Assembly: GCF_004014855.1 (NCBI RefSeq)
Contig: NZ_CP034930.1
Span: 1,364,001-1,428,000 of the forward strand
Length of the DNA stretch: 64,000 nt
Reading direction: 5' to 3'
From: Apibacter raozihei
Lineage (GTDB): Bacteria > Bacteroidota > Bacteroidia > Flavobacteriales > Weeksellaceae
Below are positions 8,791 to 18,651 of this stretch, in pieces. The translations under genes and the position numbers were made by a program. Under the pieces are notes generated by a model. It was given only the letters and a program-made list of their open reading frames with translations, made no database searches and had not been told where the DNA came from. Positions within the stretch are counted from its first letter, which is position 1; each line of letters opens with the position of its first letter.

Positions 8791-10023
8791 TTATTCCAGA
8801 GTAAATCCTGTAAAATAAGAAGCATAAACATTATCATTTATATATATGCCATACCTTCCGCTACCTTCTTTAGCAAAAGCCTGAACCGGTATTTCTATAT
8901 AGTCTATCCCGAATTTCATTTCTTTACTATCGAAAAATACTTTAATATTTTCTTTAAATGTTATCTCAAAAATTGTCGGATTTTCTTTTATTCTGTTAAT
9001 AAGACCTTCGTCCAAAGAAACTTTTAAAATATCGTTTTTCTTTAATTTGGGAGGACTCAATAAAGCATGTTTTTGAAGAGGTCTTTTCATGCGGGTTTTA
9101 ACTATCGCATCTTCAAATCCGTCTGCAAGCACTCTTACTTCAAGTTCCTCTCCTTCATTCCATTGGTCGAATCCCTTGAATCGTTCGTAATCTACAATAC
9201 CGGCTTCCAGATGATGGTCGGGCCTGTGATATATATAATCAAGCCATTCCAGGCCGTAAGAACGTATAGGACGTCGTATTTCTACTGCATAAACATATTT
9301 ACCGTAGGCGTCATGAAATTCATCGTATGTTTGGATATTGCTTTCTGGAAAATGTACTGCAAATGCGTAGGAATATTTCATCAGGTAATAATATTCTTTT
9401 TCAAAAGTTAAAGGAGAAGGCAGTGGGCGAAAGGTTTTATCTTTTAGGTTACCTACCAGTTCGCGATCATTAAAATACCCCTCCTTATTGATATACTTGA
9501 CTTTATATACTGGTAGTTTTGATTTGTCATATTCATTGTATACTGCCTTACGGTTTTTAAATTGATGCCAGTAATTAATGATTTTAAGATCTTTATCGTT
9601 TGATTTTCCTGATTTCTTTTTTATTAATGCAGTTAATAGATCATTTGTTTTTACTGCCACATCTATATTCTTTAATAAATATGTGGAATCGCCCTGATAT
9701 TTTACGATTTCTATTTTAGATGAAGTAGGAGGGAAACGTTTTAATATGGCATGATTAGTACTTGGTATATTGTAAATATCATCTGCAGCTTCAGGATCCA
9801 TCCACTTATGAAAAGTGTTTAAGGTCATATCCATACTTCCAAAATAAGAATCAGGAAGTTCATTTTCAGAATAAACAGCAATTGGGATATCTGCATTTAA
9901 CCATTTTACGTTGATTCGTTTTCCATTTACCTTAAATTTAATTTCTGCCTGTTTTTCCGGTAAAAAATAATAAAAGGCGGTTTGATCAATCATAACCGAA
10001 TCCGGAGGAGGTAATGCTATCAT
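8791..10023 (-). CDS. Hypothetical protein, 410 residues, soluble
   Basis: I do not recognise this protein. It has no signal peptide and no clear membrane segment. The start MIALPPPDSVM is preceded in frame by a stop a few codons upstream, so it is not an obvious fragment. The sequence is rich in aromatic and charged residues, with predicted beta-rich stretches. A central region is dense in Tyr, Trp and His (for example LEWLDYIYHRPDHH). It stands alone, with about 165 bp to the ABC ATPase gene downstream and 233 bp of intergenic DNA upstream, and has its own probable terminator. Codon use looks like that of its neighbours. Confidence 0.75.
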   Translation of the reverse strand: MIALPPPDSVMIDQTAFYYFLPEKQAEIKFKVNGKRINVKWLNADIPIAVYSENELPDSYFGSMDMTLNTFHKWMDPEAADDIYNIPSTNHAILKRFPPTSSKIEIVKYQGDSTYLLKNIDVAVKTNDLLTALIKKKSGKSNDKDLKIINYWHQFKNRKAVYNEYDKSKLPVYKVKYINKEGYFNDRELVGNLKDKTFRPLPSPLTFEKEYYYLMKYSYAFAVHFPESNIQTYDEFHDAYGKYVYAVEIRRPIRSYGLEWLDYIYHRPDHHLEAGIVDYERFKGFDQWNEGEELEVRVLADGFEDAIVKTRMKRPLQKHALLSPPKLKKNDILKVSLDEGLINRIKENPTIFEITFKENIKVFFDSKEMKFGIDYIEIPVQAFAKEGSGRYGIYINDNVYASYFTGFTLE

Positions 10024-10256
10024 AGTTTTTTATATTAAATAGATTATTGTATTAGTAATTGAAAATATAAAAGATAAGTTAAATATTTCTTAGTATAAAT
10101 AAATGTATAGAAATAAATCATCTTGATATTTATCTTAATTTAAATCCCTAAATTTAATTAATCTATTTAAGATATTTAAGTCTTTTTTATATTTTCTTTG
10201 AATTACCTATTATATTCCTTACATTAATTAGAACAGTCGGGCAATTAAGGTTTTAT

Positions 10257-11591
10257 TTAAATGGAACCCTTTGCTTTCAACTCAAGATATTTATTAATAG
10301 TGTTAATGGTAAGGTTTTGGGGCTCTGTAAGTATAGACTGAATACCATGTTTTTTTAGTTCACTGACTAATAATTTTTTATCAAAATCGAACTTTTCAGC
10401 AATTACTTTCTGATATATTTCCCGGGTATTTTGGCAAGGTTTTTCAATAAGTTTTCGTAGTTCTACATTTTTAAAGAAAATGACTATTAATAAATGATTT
10501 TTAGCTATAGCTTTAAGATAAGGTAATTGTCTGTGGAGTGAATCCTGATTTTCAAAATTAGTATATAGAAGAAAAAGACTTCTTTGGTTTATTTTGTGTT
10601 TAATATCCGCATATAAACGTCCAAAATCACTTTCAGAAAAATCTGTTTTTATATTATATAAAGTTTCGAGAATAAGTTGCATTTGAAATTTTCTCCTTTC
10701 TGCAACTACTCGATTTTCAACTTTACGGGAAAATGTAAAAATACCGGCTTTATCATTTTTTTGTAATGCAATATTAGATATAACTAAACTTGAATTTATA
10801 GCATAGTCAAGCAATGATAGTCCATCAAAAGGCATTTTCATAATTCTTCCCTTGTCAATAATAGAATATACAGGTTGAGCGCGTTCATCCTGATATTGAT
10901 TAACCATCAGATGATGATGTTTAGCAGTGGCTTTCCAGTTAATATTCCTGATATCATCACCAGATATATAGTTACGAATCTGCTCAAATTCTATCGTGTT
11001 TCCTATTCTACGGATTTTTTTTAAGCCATATTCCCGTAACTGATTACTGAAAGCACGTAAATCATATTTTTTTAGCTGGAGAAAGGAAGGATATACGGCA
11101 ATGTTTTTTCCTTCGGAAAATATATATCTTCTTCTAATTAATCCCAAAGGGCTCTCAGCATATACATTTAGCTTTCCAAATTGATACACACCTCTTTCAA
11201 AAGGTTGTATATGATAAACATAATCCTTGACTTCCTGAGAAAGTAAAGGTACTTTAAATAGAAAATCCCTGATTTGAAATTGAAACGGAATTTCATCAAT
11301 AACCCTGAGTTTAACAGTGAAATTATAATTATTTTCAAAAGTGATATGAACAGGATTTTTATCACCGTTACTAAATTTTTCAGGTAGAAGACGATGAGAT
11401 TTTATGCCTTTGGGGGTAAGGTATAAGAGCATTACATCCAGTACAATTGCTAAAAGAAATACAAGGAAAGTGTATTTTAGCAGGATAAATATCGGTAGAG
11501 ATAAATAAGAGGCTATAAATGCAATTATAAACCCTAAGATTATTATAAAAAGGCGTTCGGTTAAAAAAAGAGATTTATAAAATTTTAACAC
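10257..11591 (-). CDS. DUF58 domain-containing protein
   Basis: A 444-residue protein with two N-terminal transmembrane helices (about residues 13-55), then a beta-rich region, then the DUF58 core. The hallmark YISGDDIRNINWKATAKHH is at about residues 208-226. A von Willebrand A-like half follows, including VYSIIDKGR. In Bacteroidota, DUF58 proteins are encoded with MoxR ATPases and are thought to work as a chaperone-like system for envelope or protein-complex maturation; no specific substrate is known. It is the last gene of the six-gene minus-strand block and begins 2 bp after the MoxR gene. Confidence 0.92.
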   Translation of the reverse strand: MLKFYKSLFLTERLFIIILGFIIAFIASYLSLPIFILLKYTFLVFLLAIVLDVMLLYLTPKGIKSHRLLPEKFSNGDKNPVHITFENNYNFTVKLRVIDEIPFQFQIRDFLFKVPLLSQEVKDYVYHIQPFERGVYQFGKLNVYAESPLGLIRRRYIFSEGKNIAVYPSFLQLKKYDLRAFSNQLREYGLKKIRRIGNTIEFEQIRNYISGDDIRNINWKATAKHHHLMVNQYQDERAQPVYSIIDKGRIMKMPFDGLSLLDYAINSSLVISNIALQKNDKAGIFTFSRKVENRVVAERRKFQMQLILETLYNIKTDFSESDFGRLYADIKHKINQRSLFLLYTNFENQDSLHRQLPYLKAIAKNHLLIVIFFKNVELRKLIEKPCQNTREIYQKVIAEKFDFDKKLLVSELKKHGIQSILTEPQNLTINTINKYLELKAKGSI

Positions 11592-11593
11592 GT

Positions 11594-12577
11594 TTATCTG
11601 GGTATTTCAATTCCGTCAATAATTTGTTTAATAATATGCATAGGTGTTAAACCTTCCATTTCCCTTTCAGGAGTTAGTATGATTCTGTGATGTAAAACAA
11701 AAGGAGTTATGTACTTTATATCTTCAGGCGTAACAAAGTCTTTTCCCTGCAAGGCAGCATAGGATTTTGCTGCATTCAGAACTGCTATGGAAGCTCTTGG
11801 GGAAGCTCCTAAAAAAAGATTGGCATTTGTACGTGTGGATACAACGATTTTGGCAATATATTCAAATAATGAATTTTCAACATGAACACTTTTGACCAAA
11901 TTTTGTAACTGCATTATTTCCTGAGCAGAGACAACTGGTTGTATGAATCTTAAAGGATCTTCTGATTGAAAATCATTATGTTTTTTTATAATATCTATTT
12001 CTTCTTCTAAAACAGGATATTTGATATCTATTTTAAATAAAAATCTATCAAGTTGAGCTTCCGGAAGCCTGTAAGTGCCTTCCTGTTCTACCGGATTCTG
12101 GGTGGCAAGAATTATGAAAGGGCGCTCAAATGAGAAAACATTTCCGTCAATAGTTATTTGTCTTTCCGCCATTAGTTCAAATAAGGCTGCCTGTGTTTTT
12201 GCCGGGGCTCTGTTTATTTCATCTATTAATACAATGGAGGAAAAGACAGGACCTTTTTTAAATTCAAATTCTGATAATTTTTCATTGAAAACAGATGTTC
12301 CAAGCACATCGGAAGGCATTAAATCGGGAGTAAACTGTATACGGCTAAAAGGGGCGGAAATGCATTTTGCTATTAATTTAGCAGTTATTGTTTTCGCAAC
12401 TCCCGGTACACCTTCAATCAATATATGACCATCTGATAAAAGTCCTGTTAATATAAGATCGATAGAAGTGTCCTGGCCAACTATCACTTTTTTAATTTCA
12501 TTTCGTATTTGTTCGGCCACATTCTTTAATGCAGTCAAATCTATTCGGTTCTGATATTGGAACTGTTCGTTTTCCAT
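11594..12577 (-). CDS. MoxR family AAA+ ATPase
   Basis: A 327-residue protein of normal MoxR length. Walker A is EGVPGVAKTITAKL, Walker B is IVLIDEINRAPAKTQ, sensor 1 is ILATQNPVEQEG, and the arginine-finger region is RLPEAQLDRFLF; GASPRASIAVLNAAKS lies in the lid domain. MoxR ATPases are cytoplasmic and act with VWA-containing partners, here most likely the adjacent DUF58 protein. It is tightly coupled to both neighbours, one base after the DUF4350 start codon region upstream and 2 bp before the DUF58 gene. Confidence 0.96.
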   Translation of the reverse strand: MENEQFQYQNRIDLTALKNVAEQIRNEIKKVIVGQDTSIDLILTGLLSDGHILIEGVPGVAKTITAKLIAKCISAPFSRIQFTPDLMPSDVLGTSVFNEKLSEFEFKKGPVFSSIVLIDEINRAPAKTQAALFELMAERQITIDGNVFSFERPFIILATQNPVEQEGTYRLPEAQLDRFLFKIDIKYPVLEEEIDIIKKHNDFQSEDPLRFIQPVVSAQEIMQLQNLVKSVHVENSLFEYIAKIVVSTRTNANLFLGASPRASIAVLNAAKSYAALQGKDFVTPEDIKYITPFVLHHRIILTPEREMEGLTPMHIIKQIIDGIEIPR

Positions 12578-13777
12578 TTAATATGTATTTTTATAAAATA
12601 GATCTATCGTTGAATTTAAAATTTTTAAATCTTCTTCAGATGAATGGGTGGAATTTCTGTTTTTAAGTATTAAATATATGATTTTATCAGTAATTTCCTG
12701 AGAAACTCCAGATTTAAGATGAAGATTTTTTGAAAAATCTGTGTCAATCTGGTCAATGTTCAAAAAATACTTTTCTTTAACAAAATATAGAAAATACTTT
12801 ATTTTTTTATTGATGATATCCTTATGCTCCTTCTTGTTGTAATAAAGATTACCAATGGTCTTAGTAAATTCAACAGTAGTGTTGGCTAACGGAAGTATAA
12901 TCGGGATTTTTCTTTGAAGTCGCTTTCCAAAAAAAACGGCATAAAAAACAGAGCTTATAATGAGTATAACCCAGGCCCAATGTAAAGGTGGAGAATTAAA
13001 TATATAATACAAAATACCCGGTTGTGATGTACTAACGGATTTGTTGCGTTCATCCCAAAAAATATTTTTTTTATTTATATAATTTAAAGTGCTTATAGCA
13101 TAAGTATAAACAGAATCATTTAATAAAAAGTAGTTGGAATAAGCTTCCGGGAGTAAATTCACATAGAAATATCCTTCTCCGTACCTATACCTGATAAAAT
13201 TTATATGATTTTCTTTATTTAATTTATAAGTTCCAAGAACTACAGTGTTAGCTTTATCCAGTTTTTCGAAATATGCATAATCCTGAATTTTTTTGAAATT
13301 GTAAGTTTGATGGTTAAAGACAGGATTAGTTAAATATGTATTTATTTTCGAGAATTCATCTTTCAGTATATAATCGGATGTTTTAATGGTTAGATGTAAA
13401 GAATCCTGTAATGATTGGGGTAATGAAGATGAGATGATAAAGGCATCATTGCCTGTAGATACAAAATCCAATAACCAATTAGCAGAAACATCTGACATAA
13501 CTGTATTTTTATCTATAAAGAAATATAATTGATCTTGAGAGTAATAATCAACGTCTGTTAAATAAGTAGAGGGTGTTGAATTAGTAATTTCTATATTTTT
13601 ATCAGGAAATAGTTTTTTCATTTCCTTATGAAGAATATAGGAACCGAAAGGAATCTTGTCTTCAGTAGAATAAGTTTGTGTCCAGTTCACAGGTTTTGGA
13701 CTGGAGTAATCCAGATAAGCCATTATACCTATCACTAAGATAAAAATACCAAGATATATATATAATCGTTTATTCAA
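12578..13777 (-). CDS. DUF4350 domain-containing membrane protein
   Basis: A 399-residue protein with an N-terminal transmembrane helix (residues 5-23), an extracytoplasmic domain with the DUF4350 pattern (GSYILHKEMKKLFPD near residue 45), a second membrane helix near 265-285, and a cytoplasmic tail of about 110 residues. DUF4350 resembles a GATase-like fold and is typical of the Bacteroidota MoxR cluster. It overlaps the upstream DUF4129 gene by 8 bp and abuts the MoxR gene. The biochemical role is unknown. Confidence 0.87.
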   Translation of the reverse strand: MNKRLYIYLGIFILVIGIMAYLDYSSPKPVNWTQTYSTEDKIPFGSYILHKEMKKLFPDKNIEITNSTPSTYLTDVDYYSQDQLYFFIDKNTVMSDVSANWLLDFVSTGNDAFIISSSLPQSLQDSLHLTIKTSDYILKDEFSKINTYLTNPVFNHQTYNFKKIQDYAYFEKLDKANTVVLGTYKLNKENHINFIRYRYGEGYFYVNLLPEAYSNYFLLNDSVYTYAISTLNYINKKNIFWDERNKSVSTSQPGILYYIFNSPPLHWAWVILIISSVFYAVFFGKRLQRKIPIILPLANTTVEFTKTIGNLYYNKKEHKDIINKKIKYFLYFVKEKYFLNIDQIDTDFSKNLHLKSGVSQEITDKIIYLILKNRNSTHSSEEDLKILNSTIDLFYKNTY

Positions 13778-14513
13778 CTTTGTTCTCTAATTTTAAAATT
13801 AAATTCTGAATCTGATTAAATTTATTTTCTGCAATTATAAAATCATTTTCCTGTGCTTCGTGATCACCATACCAACAATAGTCAAAAACAAAAGAGACTT
13901 CTTTAAATAACTTTTTTAATTCTTCATGCTGTATTTCATAGTAATATTCATAGTTGGTCTTTTGATACTTATATTCAATGAGGTTTTTATCCGAAAGGTT
14001 TTTTAATAATTTTAGATAATAAAAGCGTAGAGCTAAACGGTAATTCTTTTGTTCCAGTGCTGATTGAATTAATTGTTCAAAATTAACTGTATGAATATTT
14101 TTTTCTGCTTCTTCAGCAGATATATTTTTGCTATCTTTTCTTTCAATAATTGAAGAATACTTTCTGTAAATAAAAACAAATCCTATAACGAGTAAAATAA
14201 TAACTATTATCGATAAGCTGATCCATAAAGCAGAAAGACCGGAAGAAGAATTGGTTTTTATATTTAGTTTAAATAATTCGTTAAGGAATTCAATGATTTT
14301 TTTTATAATCCATGAAAAAAAACGTTCTATAACAGAAGTATTTTGAACGGCTTTCTCATATTTAAACTCAGAACCGGTATAAATTTCTGAAGGTCTTTGT
14401 ACTAAAGATTCAGGAAGTATTTTTGTAGAGTCATATATAAGTGAATCGGAAGCTTTTAAAATTAAGCTAAAATTACTGATTGTAATAAGTAATAAGTACC
14501 CGATTTTTCTCAT
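13770..14513 (-). CDS. DUF4129 domain-containing membrane protein
   Basis: A 247-residue protein with an N-terminal signal or anchor segment, a short extracytoplasmic region, and one strong transmembrane helix near residues 95-117. The C-terminal cytoplasmic domain has the DUF4129 pattern YRLALRFYYLKLLKNLSD followed by TNYEYYYEI. Members of this family are regularly found between SpoIIM-like or DUF4013-like genes and DUF4350-MoxR genes in Bacteroidota. It overlaps the DUF4350 gene by 8 bp and starts 15 bp after the upstream membrane-protein gene. Confidence 0.87.
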   Translation of the reverse strand: MRKIGYLLLITISNFSLILKASDSLIYDSTKILPESLVQRPSEIYTGSEFKYEKAVQNTSVIERFFSWIIKKIIEFLNELFKLNIKTNSSSGLSALWISLSIIVIILLVIGFVFIYRKYSSIIERKDSKNISAEEAEKNIHTVNFEQLIQSALEQKNYRLALRFYYLKLLKNLSDKNLIEYKYQKTNYEYYYEIQHEELKKLFKEVSFVFDYCWYGDHEAQENDFIIAENKFNQIQNLILKLENKVE

Positions 14514-14528
14514 ATGAATTGCTCTACA

Positions 14529-15491
14529 TTAATCTTCTTTACCAATTGAATCAATTTCTTCTGAATTTTTAATACCATATCTTTCTTCCATTACACTGTA
14601 ATATGTCAGGGATATGCCTATATAGACAATACAATAAGCCAGGGTAGACATTGTCATCCCAATACCAGTTAATACATTTCCCAAGGAAGATAGAAGAGAA
14701 TGTTCCTCTCCGTTAGTCATTCCCAAAATAAGGTTTACATAAATAAGGAGCATGCCGGGCATTTGGAATATATTGCTTATTACCGAAGTTATAAGAGAAA
14801 GCAATAGAATAACTATAAATGATTTCCAGAAGATACCTTTTGTAAATTGATAACTTGCTTTTAGCGATTCTATGATCCCTTTATCTTCAGCTACTATGAA
14901 ATGTTGATAAAAAGAGATCTTTACGTTTAGATAAAAGGCGAAAATTATAAAAGCAATACTTAAAATAACCACGAGAAATATACCTGAAATGTAATTATCA
15001 CTTCCAGCTAAAATAAATAAAGGAACAAGACAGATAAAATAACCTATTATAAATACTATTAAAACTAAAACATTTCCTCCTATTATTTTTAGAATATAGT
15101 TTTTCGTACTTCGCCATACAGAAGATGTAGTTAAATCTTTTTTATCTTTATATAATTTAACATAACAGAAGGTAACTGTAATGACGAAAGACATGGAAAA
15201 ATAAACTCCGAGTAACATCAGCAAGCCATAAGGTATCAACATTAATAATTCATTAACATCCGGGCCTGCATTTGAATAGTTCAGATCGTTTATAGTTGAG
15301 AAAATTATTGCGAAGTAATTTTTAAAAAATAGAGCAGAACCGATAATAGTTACCAAGAAAGACGGACCACAAATATAAAATAAAGCGGAAAATAAAGATT
15401 TAAAATTTTCTTGTATAAAAGATAAAGTGTCACCAATAATCGATGTGGTCGATCTGATTTTTAAAAATTCAAATTTCTTTTTTGGAATCAT
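14529..15491 (-). CDS. Polytopic membrane protein of the MoxR cluster
   Basis: A 320-residue protein with six or seven hydrophobic helices spread across its length and a short basic N-terminus. It resembles the membrane-domain proteins (DUF4013/GlpQ membrane-domain type) that usually sit at this position between SpoIIM and DUF4129 genes in Flavobacteriia. No catalytic motif is visible, so I give no biochemical role. Its first 23 bases overlap the end of the SpoIIM-like gene, a sign of translational coupling. Confidence 0.8.
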   Translation of the reverse strand: MIPKKKFEFLKIRSTTSIIGDTLSFIQENFKSLFSALFYICGPSFLVTIIGSALFFKNYFAIIFSTINDLNYSNAGPDVNELLMLIPYGLLMLLGVYFSMSFVITVTFCYVKLYKDKKDLTTSSVWRSTKNYILKIIGGNVLVLIVFIIGYFICLVPLFILAGSDNYISGIFLVVILSIAFIIFAFYLNVKISFYQHFIVAEDKGIIESLKASYQFTKGIFWKSFIVILLLSLITSVISNIFQMPGMLLIYVNLILGMTNGEEHSLLSSLGNVLTGIGMTMSTLAYCIVYIGISLTYYSVMEERYGIKNSEEIDSIGKED

Positions 15492-16449
15492 ATTGATTTA
15501 TTTTTTTTTCAATTTGTCTTGGGTAAATAATATAATAAAATACAATTATGCATAAAGATACGATTATAATAGAGAAAGCCACGGCTAAAGACATGGTGGA
15601 ATAACGTGAAACAAAACTTTCAAGAAAACCAGCACAAATAAAGAAAGGGAGTGTGCTAAAACAAATTTTCATACCATCGTAAAAGCCTTTTTTTATAGAT
15701 TGCAAACGAGAAAAAGTTTTAGGAAATAAAACACTTTTACCAAGAATTATTCCAGCAGATCCGCAAACAACAATAACGAAAATTTCAAAAACTCCATGAA
15801 TCCAGATGATGGAGTTTGCCCGTATTCCAACTTCGTGCTGTATAAAGAAACCATCAAAAGCACCTAGCATGACTCCATTATAAAATAGAAGGGCTATGGG
15901 GACTGCAGGGGTTAATATACCACTGACAAATGCGTTAAAACCCACCCTTATGTTATTAATAGTTATAGTTATAAACATTTCAATTGCAGAAGAGGAATGA
16001 TAGATGCCTGCAGGGTCTCCATTTTTTATATTTTCAATCGTCGTGTCTACATAAATATCACCTAATATAATTCTTGTAAAATCCATGTTTTGGTATACTG
16101 AAAAAAAGCCGATAGCAACAGAGACTAAAAAAATTATAAAAGACAGTAATAAATCTTTTTGATAACCTCTGAAAAGAAAAGGAAGTTCATATTTCCAAAA
16201 GTCTATGATACGTCCGGAATTTTCTTTTTTATTTTTATAGATGGAAAAATGAGCTTTTCTGGCTAAATCATTTAAATATATAGTGGTTTTACTCTTCGGA
16301 TAGTAGGTCTGCGAGAAACTTAAATCGTTTATTACCTGCAGATATAAATCAGCGAGTTCATCAGGAACAAGAGGTTTAATATTTTTTAGAGCGGTTTCAA
16401 AATTACTCCAACGCTCCTTGTTTTTCTTTATGAAAGCAGCTTCTCTCAT
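15469..16449 (-). CDS. SpoIIM (stage II sporulation protein M) family membrane protein
   Basis: A 326-residue protein. About 95 soluble N-terminal residues beginning MREAAFIKKNKERW, typical of the bacterial SpoIIM-like family, precede six membrane helices. The region NNIRVGFNAFVSGILT and then IIWIHGVFEIFVIV (near residues 170-220) carries the SpoIIM signature. In non-sporulating Bacteroidota the family has no known sporulation role; it travels with RDD, DUF4129, MoxR and DUF58 genes. It is divergent from the RDD gene, with 46 bp between the two starts. Confidence 0.92.
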   Translation of the reverse strand: MREAAFIKKNKERWSNFETALKNIKPLVPDELADLYLQVINDLSFSQTYYPKSKTTIYLNDLARKAHFSIYKNKKENSGRIIDFWKYELPFLFRGYQKDLLLSFIIFLVSVAIGFFSVYQNMDFTRIILGDIYVDTTIENIKNGDPAGIYHSSSAIEMFITITINNIRVGFNAFVSGILTPAVPIALLFYNGVMLGAFDGFFIQHEVGIRANSIIWIHGVFEIFVIVVCGSAGIILGKSVLFPKTFSRLQSIKKGFYDGMKICFSTLPFFICAGFLESFVSRYSTMSLAVAFSIIIVSLCIIVFYYIIYPRQIEKKINQYDSKKEI

Positions 16450-16459
16450 GAAAAAATCT

Positions 16460-16467
16460 TACTTTTG
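16460..16467 (+). promoter_or_regulatory. Possible -7 element for the RDD gene
   Basis: TACTTTTG matches the Bacteroidota -7 consensus TAnnTTTG and lies 28 bp before the ATG of the RDD gene in a 46-bp divergent gap. No good -33 TTTG is seen at the right distance, so this is tentative. Confidence 0.35.
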
Positions 16468-16495
16468 ATGCAATATAATAAAAAAATGCAATAGA

Positions 16496-17236
16496 ATGGA
16501 TAATGTTCATATAAATACTTCGCAAAACGTCAGTATCGATTACAATTTAGCAGATATAGGAAACCGTATATTTGGATATATTCTTGATGCTATATTCGTA
16601 ATGATATATTCAGTAATAATAATTGTTTTATTCTTTTCAAATACCGATATGTTAGAATATGGATTCTTTCAGGACGGAGAAGAATTTTTATTAATACTTC
16701 TCGTTTTATTATTACTTCCAGCATTCACATATGCCTTATGGGCTCCTTATTTTATGCAGGGGCAAACATTTGGTAAAAAAATATTAAAACTTAAAATTAT
16801 AAAAGCGGACGGATCAGAAGCTAAATTCAGTACTTTTCTAATTCGTTGGTTACTAAGCCCTGTTGACACTAGTTTTTACTGTGTTATAGGATTAATAGTT
16901 ATGTCAACTAATACCCGCAGACAGAGGGTTGCTGATTTAGTAGCCGGAACTGTAGTAATATCAACACGTCAGACTTACCAGGTAGATCAGACTATTCTTT
17001 CTCAATTAGAAGAAGATTATCAACCCAAATTCACTCAGGTTTTACAGCTTTCAGATAAAGATATGTATCTGATTAAAAATACGATGGATACAGCTAGATC
17101 GACTACGGATTATCAATTAGTCAGGAAGCTACGAGAGAAAATAGAATCTGTTATTCAGGAATATAAACCTGAAATGTCTGATGTAGAGTATGTAGAAACT
17201 GTGATTAAAGATTATCAGTTCTTTTCGCAACAATAA
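16496..17236 (+). CDS. RDD family membrane protein
   Basis: A 246-residue protein. The RDD domain occupies residues 10-165: LADIGNRIFGYILDAIFV (Arg and Asp of the RDD name), a second helix, then GQTFGKKILKLKII and NTRRQRVADLVAGTVVI. An extra cytoplasmic tail of about 80 residues, mostly helical and charged, follows. Family members are membrane proteins of unclear role, some linked to ion transport. It is divergent from the SpoIIM-like gene, its usual companion in Flavobacteriia. Confidence 0.92.
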   Translation: MDNVHINTSQNVSIDYNLADIGNRIFGYILDAIFVMIYSVIIIVLFFSNTDMLEYGFFQDGEEFLLILLVLLLLPAFTYALWAPYFMQGQTFGKKILKLKIIKADGSEAKFSTFLIRWLLSPVDTSFYCVIGLIVMSTNTRRQRVADLVAGTVVISTRQTYQVDQTILSQLEEDYQPKFTQVLQLSDKDMYLIKNTMDTARSTTDYQLVRKLREKIESVIQEYKPEMSDVEYVETVIKDYQFFSQQ

Positions 17237-17269
17237 AAATGAAAACTTTAATTTTACAATAAAATAGAT

Positions 17270-18250
17270 ATGTTAAAAGCAGGATTAGTAGGAGCCGGTC
17301 ATCTGGGTAAAATTCATCTAAAATTATTGAATCAATCAGAAAAATATGATTTTATAGGATTTCATGATACTGATATTGAAAATGGAAAAAAATTACAGGA
17401 AGAACTAGGGTATAAATTTTATGAAAATTTTGAAGAGTTACTTTCTCAAATAGAAGTTCTTGATATAGTTACACCTACTTTCGCTCACTTCTATTATGCA
17501 GAAAAGGCCATTAAAGCCAACAAACATTTTTTTATTGAAAAACCTATAACAGGAACGTTGAGTGAAGCCGATCAAATTATTCAGTGGGCAGAAGAATATC
17601 AGGTGAAAGGACAGGTGGGGCATGTTGAAAGATTTAATCCTGCCTTTATTGCAAGTCAGCCTTTTATTGATAATCCTATGTTTTTGGAAATTCATCGTTT
17701 GGCAGAATTTAATCCTAGAGGAACGGATGTTCCGGTAGTATTGGATTTGATGATTCATGACTTGGATATAGTACTTTCTGTAGTAAAATCCCCTGTAAAA
17801 TCAATTCATGCTAGTGGAGTTGCTGTCGTTAGTACCACTCCCGATATAGCAAATGCCAGAATTGAGTTTGAAAATGGTTGTGTTGCCAATGTAACTACCA
17901 GCCGTATATCTATGAGGAACATGAGAAAAAGTCGTTTTTTTCAAAAAGATGCTTATATATCCATAGATTTTATGGAGAAAAAAGCTGAAATAATAAAAAT
18001 GAAAGATGCTCCCGCAGAAATTCAACCTTTCGATATGATCATTGAAAATGCAGAAGGGGATAAAAAACAAATTTTATTTCAATATCCGGAGATACATTCT
18101 AATAATGCTATTTTAGATGAACTGGATTCTTTAGCTGATTCGATTGAACAAAATACACAGATTCCTGTAACCCTGCAACAGGGTAGGGAGGCTTTACGTG
18201 TTGCTTTAGAGGTAATGGAACAGATTGAGCATAAACTGTCTGCAAAATAA
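17270..18250 (+). CDS. Gfo/Idh/MocA family NAD(P)-dependent oxidoreductase
   Basis: A 326-residue protein of normal family length. The Rossmann motif is GLVGAGHLGKIHLKLL at the N-terminus, the EKP motif is HFFIEKPITGTL near residue 90, and GQVGHVERFNPAF follows. DLMIHDLDIVLS, with the His of the catalytic region, lies near residue 163. The family oxidises or reduces sugars, inositols and related polyols, or biliverdin; the substrate here cannot be read from sequence. It lies 33 bp after the RDD gene and may be cotranscribed with it. Confidence 0.92.
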   Translation: MLKAGLVGAGHLGKIHLKLLNQSEKYDFIGFHDTDIENGKKLQEELGYKFYENFEELLSQIEVLDIVTPTFAHFYYAEKAIKANKHFFIEKPITGTLSEADQIIQWAEEYQVKGQVGHVERFNPAFIASQPFIDNPMFLEIHRLAEFNPRGTDVPVVLDLMIHDLDIVLSVVKSPVKSIHASGVAVVSTTPDIANARIEFENGCVANVTTSRISMRNMRKSRFFQKDAYISIDFMEKKAEIIKMKDAPAEIQPFDMIIENAEGDKKQILFQYPEIHSNNAILDELDSLADSIEQNTQIPVTLQQGREALRVALEVMEQIEHKLSAK

Positions 18251-18300
18251 GTATGTCATTTTGGAATAATGATTGCTGATGTTAAATTAGTTTAGAATGT

Positions 18301-18597
18301 ATGGATAAGAATACTTTAAATGAAGAAAATGAGCAGATTTTGGCAGATAAGGTTCCGGATAATTATTTAGGATTTGCTACAGTTTGTACTATAGTATGTT
18401 TTGCTCCTTTGGGTATTTTTGCATTATTTTTTTCTTTACGCGTAAACCAATTGTGGGAGGAAGGAAAAAAGGCCAAGGCAAGAAGAATGTCTGTAGTCGT
18501 ACGACATATTTGTGTATGGACCATTATTCTGGGATTTATTTTCTGGATAGGTATACTGGCAGGAACAGGATATAATATATTTGGATACAGAAGATAG
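18301..18597 (+). CDS. CD225/dispanin family small membrane protein
   Basis: A 98-residue protein with two hydrophobic segments. The pattern VPDNYLGFATVCTIVCFAPL then GIFALFFSLRVNQLWEEGKK is that of the CD225 (interferon-induced transmembrane protein-like) family, in which the first segment is a re-entrant helix. The tail after GKKAKARRMS is a second membrane helix. Bacterial members have no defined function. It follows the oxidoreductase by 50 bp. Confidence 0.85.
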   Translation: MDKNTLNEENEQILADKVPDNYLGFATVCTIVCFAPLGIFALFFSLRVNQLWEEGKKAKARRMSVVVRHICVWTIILGFIFWIGILAGTGYNIFGYRR

Positions 18598-18651
18598 AAT
18601 AAATATACTAAAAGATAGATTTAAGAGTTAATACTTTAATTATAAAAACAT

